Below, one piece after another: positions 10,384-19,256 of a stretch of DNA of 64,000 nt. Every line of letters begins with the position of its first letter. The stretch's first letter is position 1. The stretch comes from Ruminococcus sp. (lineage in GTDB: Bacteria; Bacillota; Clostridia; Oscillospirales; Acutalibacteraceae), in NCBI GenBank assembly GCA_017411835.1, contig JAFQPG010000005.1, forward strand, positions 116,774 through 180,773, in the 5' to 3' direction. The notes beneath the pieces are model-generated. The model was not told the origin of the DNA. It ran no database searches and saw only the letters and a program-made list of their open reading frames with translations. Made by a program: the position numbers and the translations under genes.

Positions 10384-12411
10384 ATGAAAAAATTAATTTC
10401 GATTTTACTATGTGTGATTTTAGTTTCTACTATGATTCCACTGAGCACTATTTTTGCTTATGCAAAAGAGAATGAGCTTGTAGAAAACGTGAGAGTTGAA
10501 ATCACTAAAAACGAAAACACCGAGGATATTATCTATACTTTTACTGCCCAAAAAGACGGTTATTATATTTTAACTTCGTTTGGTGATTTAGATACTGTCG
10601 CTGATGTTTATGACAGCGAATTCAACTATATCAATGACGATGATGACGGCGGTGAGAGCCTCAATTTTAAATTGCTCGCTTATTTAGAAAAGGGTAAAAC
10701 CTACATATATGATATTTATACGTATGATGAATATGAGTACGGTACATTTGAGATTTTGCTTGAAGAATACACCGAGCCTGTTGTTACTGATTTAGAAATT
10801 GTTACTCCACCAACAGTTACACAATATTATAGAGGTGAGGTAGAGAATGAAGCTGACTTCTCGGGCGTAGAGCTTAAAGCGACTTTGTCCGATGGTACAT
10901 TTGTGTACTGGAGCTATGAAGATGATTATCCTTACATCGGCGAATGGGGTCTTGATTGTGTTGCGTATGAAGATGGGGAAGAAGCGTTCCTTTGGTTTGA
11001 ATGCGGACTCGGTTACTGCTACTATGACCTTGAGTACAAGGAGTTTGATGTTGAAAGCATCGAGGTAGTGTATATCCCTGAATACGAGATTTACGAGAAT
11101 ACAAACGGGTATTACGATGAAGATTTAGGATATTACTTTTACTACTACTATAATATTCTTAACGAGCTTACTATAAAAGCAACCTTTGCTGATGGTCAGA
11201 GCAAAGAGTATGGAATCTTTGAAACAATAGCAGGCTATGATTTGCAATGCGATGATGATCAGTATCAAAGTCCTTGGGGTGTAGGAGAAAATACCGTTTA
11301 CTTAGACCTCAACGGTATAAAAACTTCATTCGATGTTACAATTCTGCCTTGTCCTTTTAAGAGCGTAACTGTTAATTCTGCACCGACAAAACAGTATGTA
11401 TTTGGAGATTTTGAATACGGTTACATTTCTGATGATGGTGAATATGAGCTTTACCCTTACGACATAACAGGTTTGTCGTTTACGGTGACTTATCAGGATA
11501 ATACTACAAGAACCTTTAGCGATGCCGACTTCAATATAGATTTTGCTTTGATAGATGGATATTCGTTTGAAATAGACCCTATTTATTTTGCAAAACCGGG
11601 CACAGCTTTATGTACGCTTAACTATAAGGGTGCAAAGATAGAGTACGATGTCGAGGTTATAGAGCAATATATTGATTCTATTGAGGTATTAAAAGCACCT
11701 GATAAAGCGGTATATGAGGACTATTACTACGCAGATTATACCGGTATGCAGATTAAACTTAACTATAAAGACGGCACATCTAAGCAGGCTACTGTAGAAA
11801 AAGATGCAATAAGTTATGACTTTAACGGTAGTATAACTTGCAAGGTTAATGTTGGCGACGATATAGTTAGTATTTATACTGACTACGACTGGGAAACAGA
11901 TGAGTACTACGAGTATATAAGCTGTGCCGGTGTAGAGTATATCTATAATGGAATAACATATACTGAATCTAGACCGATAGGTGATATAACATGTGAAAAT
12001 GTAACCTTAAGCGGAGAAAAAATGAAGGTCGACATCACCTACGCAGACGGCACACAGGAAACTTTAAACCTTGATGTTATTGACTATCAGACAATATACG
12101 GTGAATATACCGATGGCTGTGCATTTACTCAAAACGGCATATTGCCATATTCGATTGAAGAAGTAGATGGTGGGTACTATGTTTATATGCTTGGTGCGAG
12201 CTTCTTTTCACAGGGTGTTCGCGGTGACGTCGATAATGATGGCGAGCCTACTGTTTTAGACGCTACTGCTATTCAGCTACACTGTGCAAATAAAAAGCTG
12301 TTAAGTGAAAGTCAGCAAGCACGTGCAGACGTTGACGACGACGGCGAAGCATCCGTCTTAGACGCAACAAAAATCCAGCTCTTTATAGCACAGAAAATTA
12401 ATGAACTTTAA
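10384..12411 (+). CDS. Secreted Ig-like repeat protein with C-terminal type I dockerin
   Basis: An exported acidic, tyrosine-rich protein of 675 residues. A signal peptide (MKKLISILLCVILVS... to about residue 30) is followed by several bacterial Ig-like (Big_3/4-type) units recognisable by repeated patterns such as SDGTFVYW, FADGQSKEYG, YQDNTTRTF and YKDGTSKQA. The last 60 residues form a dockerin with two calcium-binding repeats, GDVDNDGEPTVLDATAIQ and ADVDDDGEASVLDATKIQ. No catalytic domain is visible, so it may be an adhesin or a structural partner docked on a cohesin; a cohesin gene lies 0.9 kb downstream. AGGAGG is seven bases before the start. Binding target unknown. Confidence 0.85.
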   Translation: MKKLISILLCVILVSTMIPLSTIFAYAKENELVENVRVEITKNENTEDIIYTFTAQKDGYYILTSFGDLDTVADVYDSEFNYINDDDDGGESLNFKLLAYLEKGKTYIYDIYTYDEYEYGTFEILLEEYTEPVVTDLEIVTPPTVTQYYRGEVENEADFSGVELKATLSDGTFVYWSYEDDYPYIGEWGLDCVAYEDGEEAFLWFECGLGYCYYDLEYKEFDVESIEVVYIPEYEIYENTNGYYDEDLGYYFYYYYNILNELTIKATFADGQSKEYGIFETIAGYDLQCDDDQYQSPWGVGENTVYLDLNGIKTSFDVTILPCPFKSVTVNSAPTKQYVFGDFEYGYISDDGEYELYPYDITGLSFTVTYQDNTTRTFSDADFNIDFALIDGYSFEIDPIYFAKPGTALCTLNYKGAKIEYDVEVIEQYIDSIEVLKAPDKAVYEDYYYADYTGMQIKLNYKDGTSKQATVEKDAISYDFNGSITCKVNVGDDIVSIYTDYDWETDEYYEYISCAGVEYIYNGITYTESRPIGDITCENVTLSGEKMKVDITYADGTQETLNLDVIDYQTIYGEYTDGCAFTQNGILPYSIEEVDGGYYVYMLGASFFSQGVRGDVDNDGEPTVLDATAIQLHCANKKLLSESQQARADVDDDGEASVLDATKIQLFIAQKINEL

Positions 12412-12435
12412 TTAAATTAAAAAACTCTTATTATA

Positions 12436-12474
12436 TGCACAGTTCCGTTTTTCGGAACTGTGCACTTTTATTTT
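12436..12474 (+). terminator. Terminator of the dockerin protein gene
   Basis: A 12-bp stem TGCACAGTTCCG/CGGAACTGTGCA with a short T loop and a T-rich tail. Confidence 0.9.
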
Positions 12475-12493
12475 GAAAACTACATGATAATTA

Positions 12494-12521
12494 TTGATTT
12501 TATGGGTGTTTATGGTATAGT
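12494..12521 (+). promoter_or_regulatory. Promoter of the reductase-cohesin operon
   Basis: TTGATT and TATAGT with a 16-base spacer and a TGG extended -10. Confidence 0.6.
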
Positions 12522-12549
12522 AGGAGTATAAATAATTTTGAGGTGGACT

Positions 12550-13284
12550 ATGAAAACAGCGTTGATAACAGGTGCGTCACGCGGTATCGGAACAGCGTGT
12601 GCTATAGCTCTTGCAAAGAGCGGATACAATATTGTACTAAATTACTTTAACAGCGAAGAAAAGGCACACAATATCGCAAAAATTATTGCGGATAATTATT
12701 CGGTCGAGGTGCTCGCTGTAAAGGCTGACGTAAGAGATAAGGAGCAGGTTGATACGATGGTGCAAAAGGCACTTGAGAAATTTGAAAAAATCGACGTGCT
12801 TGTAAACAATGCGGGCATTGCTTTGCAAAAGCTGTTTACTGACACAACTGCTGATGACTGGAATGATGTTATTTGTGCTAATCTTAATTCTGTTTATAAT
12901 GTTACTCACGCTGTAGCAAAAAATATGATTAGCAATCACAGCGGAAGTATCGTTAATATCAGCTCTATGTGGGGGCAGGTAGGAGCATCGTGCGAGGTGG
13001 CTTACTCTGCTTCAAAAGCGGGTGTAATCGGCTTTACAAAAGCACTTGCTAAAGAGCTTGCTTTAAGTAATATAAGAGTAAACTGCATAGCACCGGGGGT
13101 TATAATGACCGATATGATGAGCAGTTTCAGCGAAGAAGATTTAAAGCTTATTAAAGAGGATATCCCGCTAGGCGAGTTTGGTACGGGCAAAAATGTTGCT
13201 GATGCAGTAGCGTTTTTAGCGTCTGATAAGGCACAGTATATTACCGGTCAGGTGTTGTCTGTAAACGGCGGTATGGTGATATGA
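12550..13284 (+). CDS. Short-chain dehydrogenase/reductase, FabG-like
   Basis: A classical SDR of about 244 residues that uses NAD(P)H. The cofactor motif TGASRGIG is at the N-terminus, NNAG near residue 85, and the catalytic Ser-Tyr-Lys set is in NISS...YSASK. The C-terminal ITGQVLSVNGG is typical of 3-oxoacyl-ACP reductases, but there are no other fatty acid genes nearby, so the substrate is uncertain. The start ATG has GAGG six bases upstream; the TTG four codons earlier is not used in this reading. Its stop overlaps the start of the cohesin gene (ATGA), so the two are translationally coupled, an unusual pairing. Confidence 0.9.
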   Translation: MKTALITGASRGIGTACAIALAKSGYNIVLNYFNSEEKAHNIAKIIADNYSVEVLAVKADVRDKEQVDTMVQKALEKFEKIDVLVNNAGIALQKLFTDTTADDWNDVICANLNSVYNVTHAVAKNMISNHSGSIVNISSMWGQVGASCEVAYSASKAGVIGFTKALAKELALSNIRVNCIAPGVIMTDMMSSFSEEDLKLIKEDIPLGEFGTGKNVADAVAFLASDKAQYITGQVLSVNGGMVI

Positions 13285-14003
13285 AAAGAGTAGTTGCTGC
13301 TCTTTTGATTATCATTCTTACAGTATGTTTTTGCGTTAGTGCAAATGCACAGAGCGTTGTTAATGTAGAACTTGATTGCGAGAAGGTGGAAACCAACCGT
13401 CTGTTTGATATTGCAGTTTTTGCAAAGTCAGACGAACTTTTGTGTGGAGGAGAATATGAGATTACTTTTGACAGCAAAATTGTTGAGTATCGTGATGTAA
13501 ACAGCGAGTTGTTTGAGGTGCAGGCAAAATGCAAGGGTGATAGAATAACCGTTATTTTTGCATCGGCAAACGGGATAGATATAAAAGAAAATGTAAAGCT
13601 TTTTACCTTGCAGTTTAAGTGTATATCGCAGGGTGATTTTGATATTAGTCTAAAAAGTATTGACTGTATAAATAATGACTTTGAAACGCTTGGTGTAAAA
13701 TGTAGTGAGTATAAAGTTTCGGTTGAAAAGGCTTTAGTAAAAATTACAAGCAAAGCATCAAAGGATAAGATAAAGTCAAAAAGCGAAAAATCGCAAATCA
13801 CTGAGCCTCAATCTGACAAAACCGCTACGGCTGATTTTATAGCACTTGAAAATAATAACAGCACTAAAAAGGCGATTTTATACGGTGCTTGCGCTGGTCT
13901 TAGCGTAGTGCTGATATTTGTGCTTGGTGTAGTTTTTGGCAAAAGCTTTATGCAAAAAACGGTGAAAAAGAGCGAAGCCGATCACACAAATAAAGTTGAC
14001 TAA
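13281..14003 (+). CDS. Membrane-anchored single-cohesin protein
   Basis: A 240-residue surface protein. Residues 1-23 form a signal peptide. Residues about 25-150 show the cohesin pattern: an early VELDCEKVETNRLFDIAV strand, GGEYEITFDSKIVEYRDV, VIFASANG, and VKLFTLQFKC ending in a glycine-containing strand. A lysine- and serine-rich linker (153-195) leads to one transmembrane helix (about 198-220) and a short basic tail, so the cohesin should sit outside, held in the membrane. Three dockerin proteins in this window are natural partners. The assignment as cohesin rests on pattern recognition and needs a profile search. It overlaps the upstream reductase gene by four bases. Confidence 0.75.
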   Translation: MKRVVAALLIIILTVCFCVSANAQSVVNVELDCEKVETNRLFDIAVFAKSDELLCGGEYEITFDSKIVEYRDVNSELFEVQAKCKGDRITVIFASANGIDIKENVKLFTLQFKCISQGDFDISLKSIDCINNDFETLGVKCSEYKVSVEKALVKITSKASKDKIKSKSEKSQITEPQSDKTATADFIALENNNSTKKAILYGACAGLSVVLIFVLGVVFGKSFMQKTVKKSEADHTNKVD

Positions 14004-14024
14004 TCAACAAAATTGTTGTAAAAT
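13996..14024 (+). promoter_or_regulatory. Promoter for the sugar transferase-epimerase genes
   Basis: TTGACT and TAAAAT with a 17-base spacer. The -35 box overlaps the stop codon of the cohesin gene. Confidence 0.6.
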
Positions 14025-14054
14025 ATACTATATATTGTGTTAAGGAAAGATTTT

Positions 14055-14687
14055 ATGTATAAGTTTATTAAAAGAGTGACGGATATATTAATATCACTTA
14101 TTTTAATTATATTATTGTTGCCGATCTTTTTGTTGATTATTATCGCGATTAAGCTTGATAGTAAAGGTCCTGTACTTTTTACCCAAAAGAGAGTAGGAAT
14201 ACATAAAACATATTTTGAGATATATAAATTCAGGACGATGAGAGTAGATACTCCACACGATGCACCGACTCACACTCTTGAAAATCCCGAAATGTATATT
14301 ACTAAAGTCGGTAATTTTCTTAGGAAAACCAGTCTTGATGAACTGCCACAATTTATAAACATAATAAAAGGTGATATGAGCTTTGTTGGTCCAAGACCTG
14401 CACTTTGGAATCAGGATGATTTAGTTGAGCTTCGAGATAAATACGGTGCAAATGATATTTTACCTGGTCTTACCGGATGGGCTCAGATAAACGGCAGAGA
14501 TGCTATAAGTCTTGAAATAAAAGCTGAGTACGATGGGTATTATACCAAAAATCTTGGCGTTATTATGGACTTAAAATGCCTTGCTTTAACGGTGCCTTCT
14601 GTAATTAAACGAAGGGGCGTTGTAGAAGGCGTTTATGAAGAAAAAAGCAATAACGAAAACGAAAATAAAGAAGTCACAACTGTATAA
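14055..14687 (+). CDS. Undecaprenyl-phosphate sugar-1-phosphate transferase
   Basis: A monotopic membrane enzyme of the bacterial sugar transferase (PglC/WcaJ) family that moves a sugar phosphate from a UDP-sugar to undecaprenyl phosphate, the first step of surface glycan assembly. The N-terminal hydrophobic segment (about residues 9-32) precedes the conserved [31 protein letters not shown] and SFVGPRPAL motifs; [13 protein letters not shown] follows. About 210 residues is the short catalytic form without the extra N-terminal membrane domain. The start has AAGGAAAG upstream. It is followed by an epimerase of the kind that prepares or edits the same sugar. Confidence 0.93.
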   Translation: MYKFIKRVTDILISLILIILLLPIFLLIIIAIKLDSKGPVLFTQKRVGIHKTYFEIYKFRTMRVDTPHDAPTHTLENPEMYITKVGNFLRKTSLDELPQFINIIKGDMSFVGPRPALWNQDDLVELRDKYGANDILPGLTGWAQINGRDAISLEIKAEYDGYYTKNLGVIMDLKCLALTVPSVIKRRGVVEGVYEEKSNNENENKEVTTV

Positions 14688-14705
14688 ACATGCTGTGACT
14701 TTTTT
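14671..14705 (+). terminator. Weak hairpin overlapping the sugar transferase stop codon
   Basis: The stem AAGTCACA/TGTGACTT encloses a 15-base loop that contains the stop codon and is followed by TTTTG. It may act as an attenuator between the transferase and the epimerase. Confidence 0.45.
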
Positions 14706-14722
14706 GTTTATTGGAGGGCATT

Positions 14723-15556
14723 ATGCGTGTATTAATTACAGGTGCAAACAGCTATATCGGCGATTCATTCATGTCTTATGTTTCAAATAAAAACTATCAA
14801 GTTGACACCATCGATATGATGACCAAAGAATGGATAGAAACTGATTTTTCTAAATATGATGTGGTTTTGCATGTTGCGGCTATTGTGCATAAAAAAGAGC
14901 GTGACTACACAAACGAGGAGTACTACAAGATTAACACTGAGCTTGCTTTTGATGTTGCAGAAAAAGCAAAGTGTAGTGGTGTTAAACAATTTATTTTAAT
15001 GAGCACCATGAACGTTTATGGAAAAGACGTCGGCATAATTTCAAATGAAACTTCCTTGAGTCCTGTAACAGCTTACGGAAAAACAAAGCTTAAAGCAGAG
15101 CAGATGATTCAAGAGCTTTGTGATGACAGCTTTTCTGTTGTTATTTTACGACCGCCGATTGTGTACGGTAAAAACTGTAAGGGCAACTATGTAACACTTT
15201 CTAAGTTTGCTAAAAAGCTTCCGTTTTTTCCGGACTATGAGTCTTATCGCAGTATGATTTATATTGATAATCTGTGTGAGTTTATTAAAAAATCGATTGA
15301 TGAGGGCTTGTGTGGGGTTTTCTGCCCGCAGGACGAGCACTATGTTATGACATCCAAGATGGTTAGACTTGTCGCAAAAGCAAATGGTAAGGATATAAAA
15401 ATGACAAAGCTTTTTAACCCGCTAATCACCTTGGGTATGAAGCTGAAAATCAGAATATTATGCAAGGTGTTCGGCACTCTTGTTTATGACGACAGCCTTA
15501 AGCTTGAATACGACAGAGTTGATTTAGAAACTGCAATCAGAAAAACTGAAGAATAA
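14723..15556 (+). CDS. NAD-dependent sugar epimerase/dehydratase
   Basis: An extended short-chain dehydrogenase of about 277 residues. The NAD motif GANSYIG is at the N-terminus, STMNVYG gives the catalytic Ser/Thr, and YGKTK the Tyr-Lys pair; RPPIVYGK is typical of nucleotide-sugar or lipid-linked sugar 4-epimerases such as WbpV and the undecaprenol-linked HexNAc epimerases. The ATG was chosen because GGAGGG lies just upstream; the in-frame TTG four codons earlier is the first codon of that same ribosome site. It sits 35 bases after the sugar transferase and likely acts in the same glycan pathway. Confidence 0.88.
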   Translation: MRVLITGANSYIGDSFMSYVSNKNYQVDTIDMMTKEWIETDFSKYDVVLHVAAIVHKKERDYTNEEYYKINTELAFDVAEKAKCSGVKQFILMSTMNVYGKDVGIISNETSLSPVTAYGKTKLKAEQMIQELCDDSFSVVILRPPIVYGKNCKGNYVTLSKFAKKLPFFPDYESYRSMIYIDNLCEFIKKSIDEGLCGVFCPQDEHYVMTSKMVRLVAKANGKDIKMTKLFNPLITLGMKLKIRILCKVFGTLVYDDSLKLEYDRVDLETAIRKTEE

Positions 15557-15559
15557 AAG

Positions 15560-15588
15560 CAAAAGCCTCCCTTTTAGGGAGGCTTTTT
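15560..15588. terminator. Bidirectional terminator between epimerase and kinase genes
   Basis: An 11-bp stem AAAAGCCTCCC/GGGAGGCTTTT with A residues on one side and T residues on the other. Confidence 0.9.
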
Positions 15589-15591
15589 ATT

Positions 15592-16341
15592 TTATTCGTA
15601 GTCGACTACGTCGCACCATGAAAGTAAAAATTCGCGTTCTTCTTCGTTTCCTTTAACCGACTGCGATGCTGCGACAATCGGCATCCATTTCTGAACGTAC
15701 TGCTTTGCGGTGTTGCTTTTTTTACAGAAAAGGTTCAGATAGTCATTTGCAAGCTTTTCGTCGCCCTTTAAGCAAAACAGCAGATAGGTTCTTGCAACAT
15801 CGGCAGATGCGTTGCCTTGGGTTGCGTGAGCCCAGTCAAGAATGTATGGTGTACCGTCGTTAGTAATGATAATGTTTGATGGGTTAAAGTCGCCATGACA
15901 GACTTTTTTGTGCTTTGGCATACCCTCAAGACGGGTGTGGAGCTCGTATCTTGTAGTCGCATCAAGAGAGGACTGTGAGATTTTGCGGTTCATTTTGTCC
16001 TTTAACTTATTGAGCATAGGACAGGTTTTTGAATGAACATTAAGCTGTAGGTCAACGAGCAGCTCAAGGTATTCATCAGTTTTTTCAGGGTTTTCTTCCA
16101 TCAACTGCGCTAAGGTCTTACCCTCTATATAGTCGGTTACGATTGCCCATTTTGAGTCAATCATTGTGACCTCCTGCACCTTTGCGATGTTGAGTCCTGT
16201 TTCTTCAATTCGTGCCTGATTTAAGGCTTCGTTTAAGATGTCAGCTTTTGAATAATTTTCATCAAAAACCTTGATGCAAAGATCACCATCTCTGTAGATA
16301 GTTTTATCTTTTCTTGTTGCAATAATTGTATCAAGCTTCAT
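15592..16341 (-). CDS. Aminoglycoside phosphotransferase-family kinase
   Basis: A 249-residue protein of the APH/choline-kinase fold. The catalytic loop is HGDFNPSNIII and the metal-binding segment is YILDWAHA; ADVARTYLL is typical of the C-terminal lobe. The N-terminal lobe has a lysine in LCIKVFD and the hinge region IVTDYIEGKTLAQL. Its substrate is not visible from sequence; members phosphorylate small metabolites, sugars or antibiotics. AAGGAGG precedes the start. It begins 12 bases after adhE and is therefore in the same operon, but a role in fermentation is not obvious. Resistance should not be assumed. Confidence 0.85.
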   Translation of the reverse strand: MKLDTIIATRKDKTIYRDGDLCIKVFDENYSKADILNEALNQARIEETGLNIAKVQEVTMIDSKWAIVTDYIEGKTLAQLMEENPEKTDEYLELLVDLQLNVHSKTCPMLNKLKDKMNRKISQSSLDATTRYELHTRLEGMPKHKKVCHGDFNPSNIIITNDGTPYILDWAHATQGNASADVARTYLLFCLKGDEKLANDYLNLFCKKSNTAKQYVQKWMPIVAASQSVKGNEEEREFLLSWCDVVDYE

Positions 16342-16353
16342 ATTAAGCCTCCT

Positions 16354-18993
16354 TTAAGCCTTATTTGGCATTGACTTTTCTTCAAAGTGCTTGCCGTAGT
16401 ATGCATTTAAATACATCTGCCTAATTTCAGACATAAGCGGGTAACGTGGGTTTGCACCTGTGCACTGGTCATCAAATGCCTGCTCAACCATTTCGTCAAG
16501 TCTGTTTAAGAAATCTTCTTCGTCGATACCGTAGTCCTTGATAGTATTTTTAATGCCGACTTTAGCTTTGAGCTCGTTGATTGCTTTGATAAGGTTTTCA
16601 AGCTTTTCTTCCTCTGTGTTACCACCTAAGTTAAGTGCGTCAGCAATCTGTGCATAGCGAGCAAGTGTGTGTGGGTGGTCGTACTGCGAGAAAGTACCCA
16701 TTTTTGCAGGGGCTTCACACGCGTTAAAGCGGATAACCTCTTCAATCATAAGCGCGTTTGCAACGCCGTGAGGCAGGTGATGGAATGCGCCGAGCTTGTG
16801 AGCCATTGAGTGGCATACACCCAAGAAAGCATTTGCAAAAGCCATACCAGCCATTGTAGCGGCATTAGCCATTTTTTCTCGTGCCTCAACGTCGGTCTGA
16901 CCATTGTCATAAGCACGTGGCAGATACTCAAAAATCGTCTTTAATGCGCCGAGTGCAAGCGAGTCTGTATAGTCTGTTGCAAGCATAGCAACGTAAGCTT
17001 CAACCGCGTGAGTTACGGCATCGATACCTGATGCGGCTGTAAGACCCTTTGGAGCACTCATATGGAAGTCTGTATCAATAATCGCCATATTCGGGAGTAG
17101 CTCGTAGTCAGCAAGCGGATATTTAACTCCTGTGTTTTCGTCGGTGATAACTGCGAAAGGAGTAACCTCAGAGCCTGTACCCGCAGAGGTAGGAACAGCA
17201 ATAAAGTACGCTTTTTCGCCCATCTTAGGGAAGGTATATACACGCTTTCTGATATCGATAAAACGCATAGCCATATCCATAAAGTCAGCGTCTGGATGCT
17301 CGTACAGTACCCACATAATCTTAGCGGCATCCATAGCAGAACCGCCACCGAGTGCAATAATTGTGTCAGGCTTGAATTGAGCCATCTGTGCCGCACCGTC
17401 TTTAGCATTCTTTAAGGTTGGGTCAGGCTGAACATCGAAGAATGTTGAGTGTACTATACCCATTTCGTCGAGCTTATCCGTGATAGGCTTTGTATAACCG
17501 TTTTCGTAAAGGAAAGTATCTGTGACAATAAACGCACGCTTTTTGCCCATTACGTTTTTAAGTTCATCAAGAGCAACGCTTAAACAGCCTTTCTTGATGT
17601 AGATTTTCTCAGGTGCTCTAAACCACAGCATATTTTCCCTCCTCTTTGCTACTGTTTTGATATTTACAAGGTGTTTTACACCGACGTTTTCACTTACTGA
17701 GTTTCCGCCCCAAGAGCCACAGCCCAAGGTTAAAGACGGAGCAAGCTTGAAGTTGTAAAGGTCGCCGATACCGCCGTGTGATGACGGGGTGTTTAAAAGA
17801 ATACGACAGGTTTTCATCCTGCTTGAAAATTCGTTAAGCTTTTCTTTGTCGCTTATCTCGTTTAGGTAGATTGAAGATGTGTGTCCGTAGCCACCGTCAG
17901 CAACGAGCTGTTCGGCTTTTTTAAGTGCATCTTCAAAGTCTTCTGCTTTGTACATCGCAAGCACAGGTGAGAGCTTTTCGTGAGCAAACTCTTCAGAAAT
18001 GTCTACAGACTCAACTTCGCCGATTAAGATTTTTGTACCCTCAGGTACTTCAACACCCGAGAGCTGTGCGATTTTATAAGCTGGCTGACCAACGATTTTT
18101 GCGTTTAATGCACCATTGATTATGATAGTCTTTCTTACCTTGTTAAGCTCGTCGCCTTGTAAGAAATAGCAACCACGTTTTAAGAATTCGTCTTTTACAT
18201 CGTCGTAGATATTTTTATCAACGATAACAGACTGCTCAGATGCACAAATCATACCGTTATCAAAGGTTTTTGAATGGATAATTGAGTTTACTGCGAGCAA
18301 TATATCAGCAGATTCGGTGATAATAGCAGGGGTGTTTCCCGCGCCAACACCGAGTGCAGGCTTACCGCTTGAGTAAGCCGCTTTTACCATACCTGGACCA
18401 CCGGTAGCAAGTATAATGTCAGCTTCTTTCATAACGGTGTTTGTCATTTCAAGACTTGGCACGTCAATCCAGTCGATAATACCCTCTGGTGCACCCGCTT
18501 TTACTGCGGCTTCGAGCACGAGCTTTGCGGCTTCTATAGTACAGTTTTTAGCGCGTGGGTGAGGAGAAATGATGATAGCATTTCGAGTCTTTAATGCAAG
18601 CAAGCATTTGAAAATAGCGGTTGAGGTCGGGTTAGTGGTCGGAATAACCGCCGCAATAACACCGATAGGCTCGGCGATTTTTACTGTGCCAAAAGCCTCG
18701 TCTTCTTCGATAACGCCACAGGTTTTAGTGTTCTTATAAGCGTTGTAGATGTATTCGCTTGCGTAGTTGTTTTTGATTACTTTATCTTCCACAACGCCCA
18801 TGCCTGTTTCCTCAACAGCCATTTTAGCAAGTGGGATACGCGCTTTGTTTGCGGCAGAAGCGGCGGCTAAAAAGATTTTGTCCACCTGCTCTTGCGTAAA
18901 GGTCGCAAAAGTCTGCTGCGCTTTTTTGATGCGTTTTAAAGCTTGTTCAAGCTTTTCTACAGAGTCGATTATTTCATATTTTTTATTCTCCAT
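16354..18993 (-). CDS. adhE: Bifunctional acetaldehyde-CoA/alcohol dehydrogenase
   Basis: An 879-residue fermentative enzyme that reduces acetyl-CoA to acetaldehyde and then ethanol, regenerating NAD+. The N-terminal aldehyde dehydrogenase half carries the catalytic cysteine in NGMICASEQS; the C-terminal iron-dependent alcohol dehydrogenase half has GGGSAMDAAK and the metal-binding HSMAHKLGAFHHLPHG. The start giving MENKKYEII was chosen because GGAGG lies five bases upstream; the frame is open 19 codons further. A Rex-type operator overlaps the -10 box, so expression should rise when NADH is high. A kinase gene follows in the operon. Confidence 0.97.
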   Translation of the reverse strand: MENKKYEIIDSVEKLEQALKRIKKAQQTFATFTQEQVDKIFLAAASAANKARIPLAKMAVEETGMGVVEDKVIKNNYASEYIYNAYKNTKTCGVIEEDEAFGTVKIAEPIGVIAAVIPTTNPTSTAIFKCLLALKTRNAIIISPHPRAKNCTIEAAKLVLEAAVKAGAPEGIIDWIDVPSLEMTNTVMKEADIILATGGPGMVKAAYSSGKPALGVGAGNTPAIITESADILLAVNSIIHSKTFDNGMICASEQSVIVDKNIYDDVKDEFLKRGCYFLQGDELNKVRKTIIINGALNAKIVGQPAYKIAQLSGVEVPEGTKILIGEVESVDISEEFAHEKLSPVLAMYKAEDFEDALKKAEQLVADGGYGHTSSIYLNEISDKEKLNEFSSRMKTCRILLNTPSSHGGIGDLYNFKLAPSLTLGCGSWGGNSVSENVGVKHLVNIKTVAKRRENMLWFRAPEKIYIKKGCLSVALDELKNVMGKKRAFIVTDTFLYENGYTKPITDKLDEMGIVHSTFFDVQPDPTLKNAKDGAAQMAQFKPDTIIALGGGSAMDAAKIMWVLYEHPDADFMDMAMRFIDIRKRVYTFPKMGEKAYFIAVPTSAGTGSEVTPFAVITDENTGVKYPLADYELLPNMAIIDTDFHMSAPKGLTAASGIDAVTHAVEAYVAMLATDYTDSLALGALKTIFEYLPRAYDNGQTDVEAREKMANAATMAGMAFANAFLGVCHSMAHKLGAFHHLPHGVANALMIEEVIRFNACEAPAKMGTFSQYDHPHTLARYAQIADALNLGGNTEEEKLENLIKAINELKAKVGIKNTIKDYGIDEEDFLNRLDEMVEQAFDDQCTGANPRYPLMSEIRQMYLNAYYGKHFEEKSMPNKA

Positions 18994-19068
18994 GATATCC
19001 TCCATACAGAATGAAATGGTAATTTTAATAAGGCAAAAAATGCAGAGCAAAGCTACTCTCTCTATTAC

Positions 19069-19086
19069 CTGTTAATATTTTAACAA
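19069..19086 (-). promoter_or_regulatory. Rex (NADH-responsive repressor) operator at adhE
   Basis: On the minus strand the 18-base site reads TTGTTAAAATATTAACAG, matching the Rex consensus TTGTTAA-N4-TTAACAA at all but the last base. It overlaps the -10 box of the adhE promoter, the expected place for a repressor. Confidence 0.75.
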
Positions 19087-19105
19087 ACTTTTCTCACTAT
19101 TTCAA
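19077..19105 (-). promoter_or_regulatory. Promoter of adhE
   Basis: On the minus strand TTGAAA and TAAAAT with a 17-base spacer; the leader to the start codon is about 75 bases. Confidence 0.7.
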
Positions 19106-19196
19106 TAGGCAATATATGATAACATCTAAGCCATATATATACAGTTTTTATATAGTTTACGCAAAGAGCAAGGAAATTTGATAGAAAAACACTTGC

Positions 19197-19225
19197 TTGA
19201 TAAAAAATATTGGTTGTGGTAAAAT
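19197..19225 (+). promoter_or_regulatory. Promoter of the C39-like protein gene
   Basis: TTGATA and TAAAAT with a 17-base spacer and a TGG extension, about 30 bases before the start codon. Confidence 0.7.
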
Positions 19226-19256
19226 GATGCAAAATTAAGTTAAAGGTAAAATATGT

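Noticed and set aside
15592..16341. Aminoglycoside resistance gene
   Set aside because: The APH fold is shared by many metabolic kinases, and the context (downstream of adhE) gives no sign of resistance.
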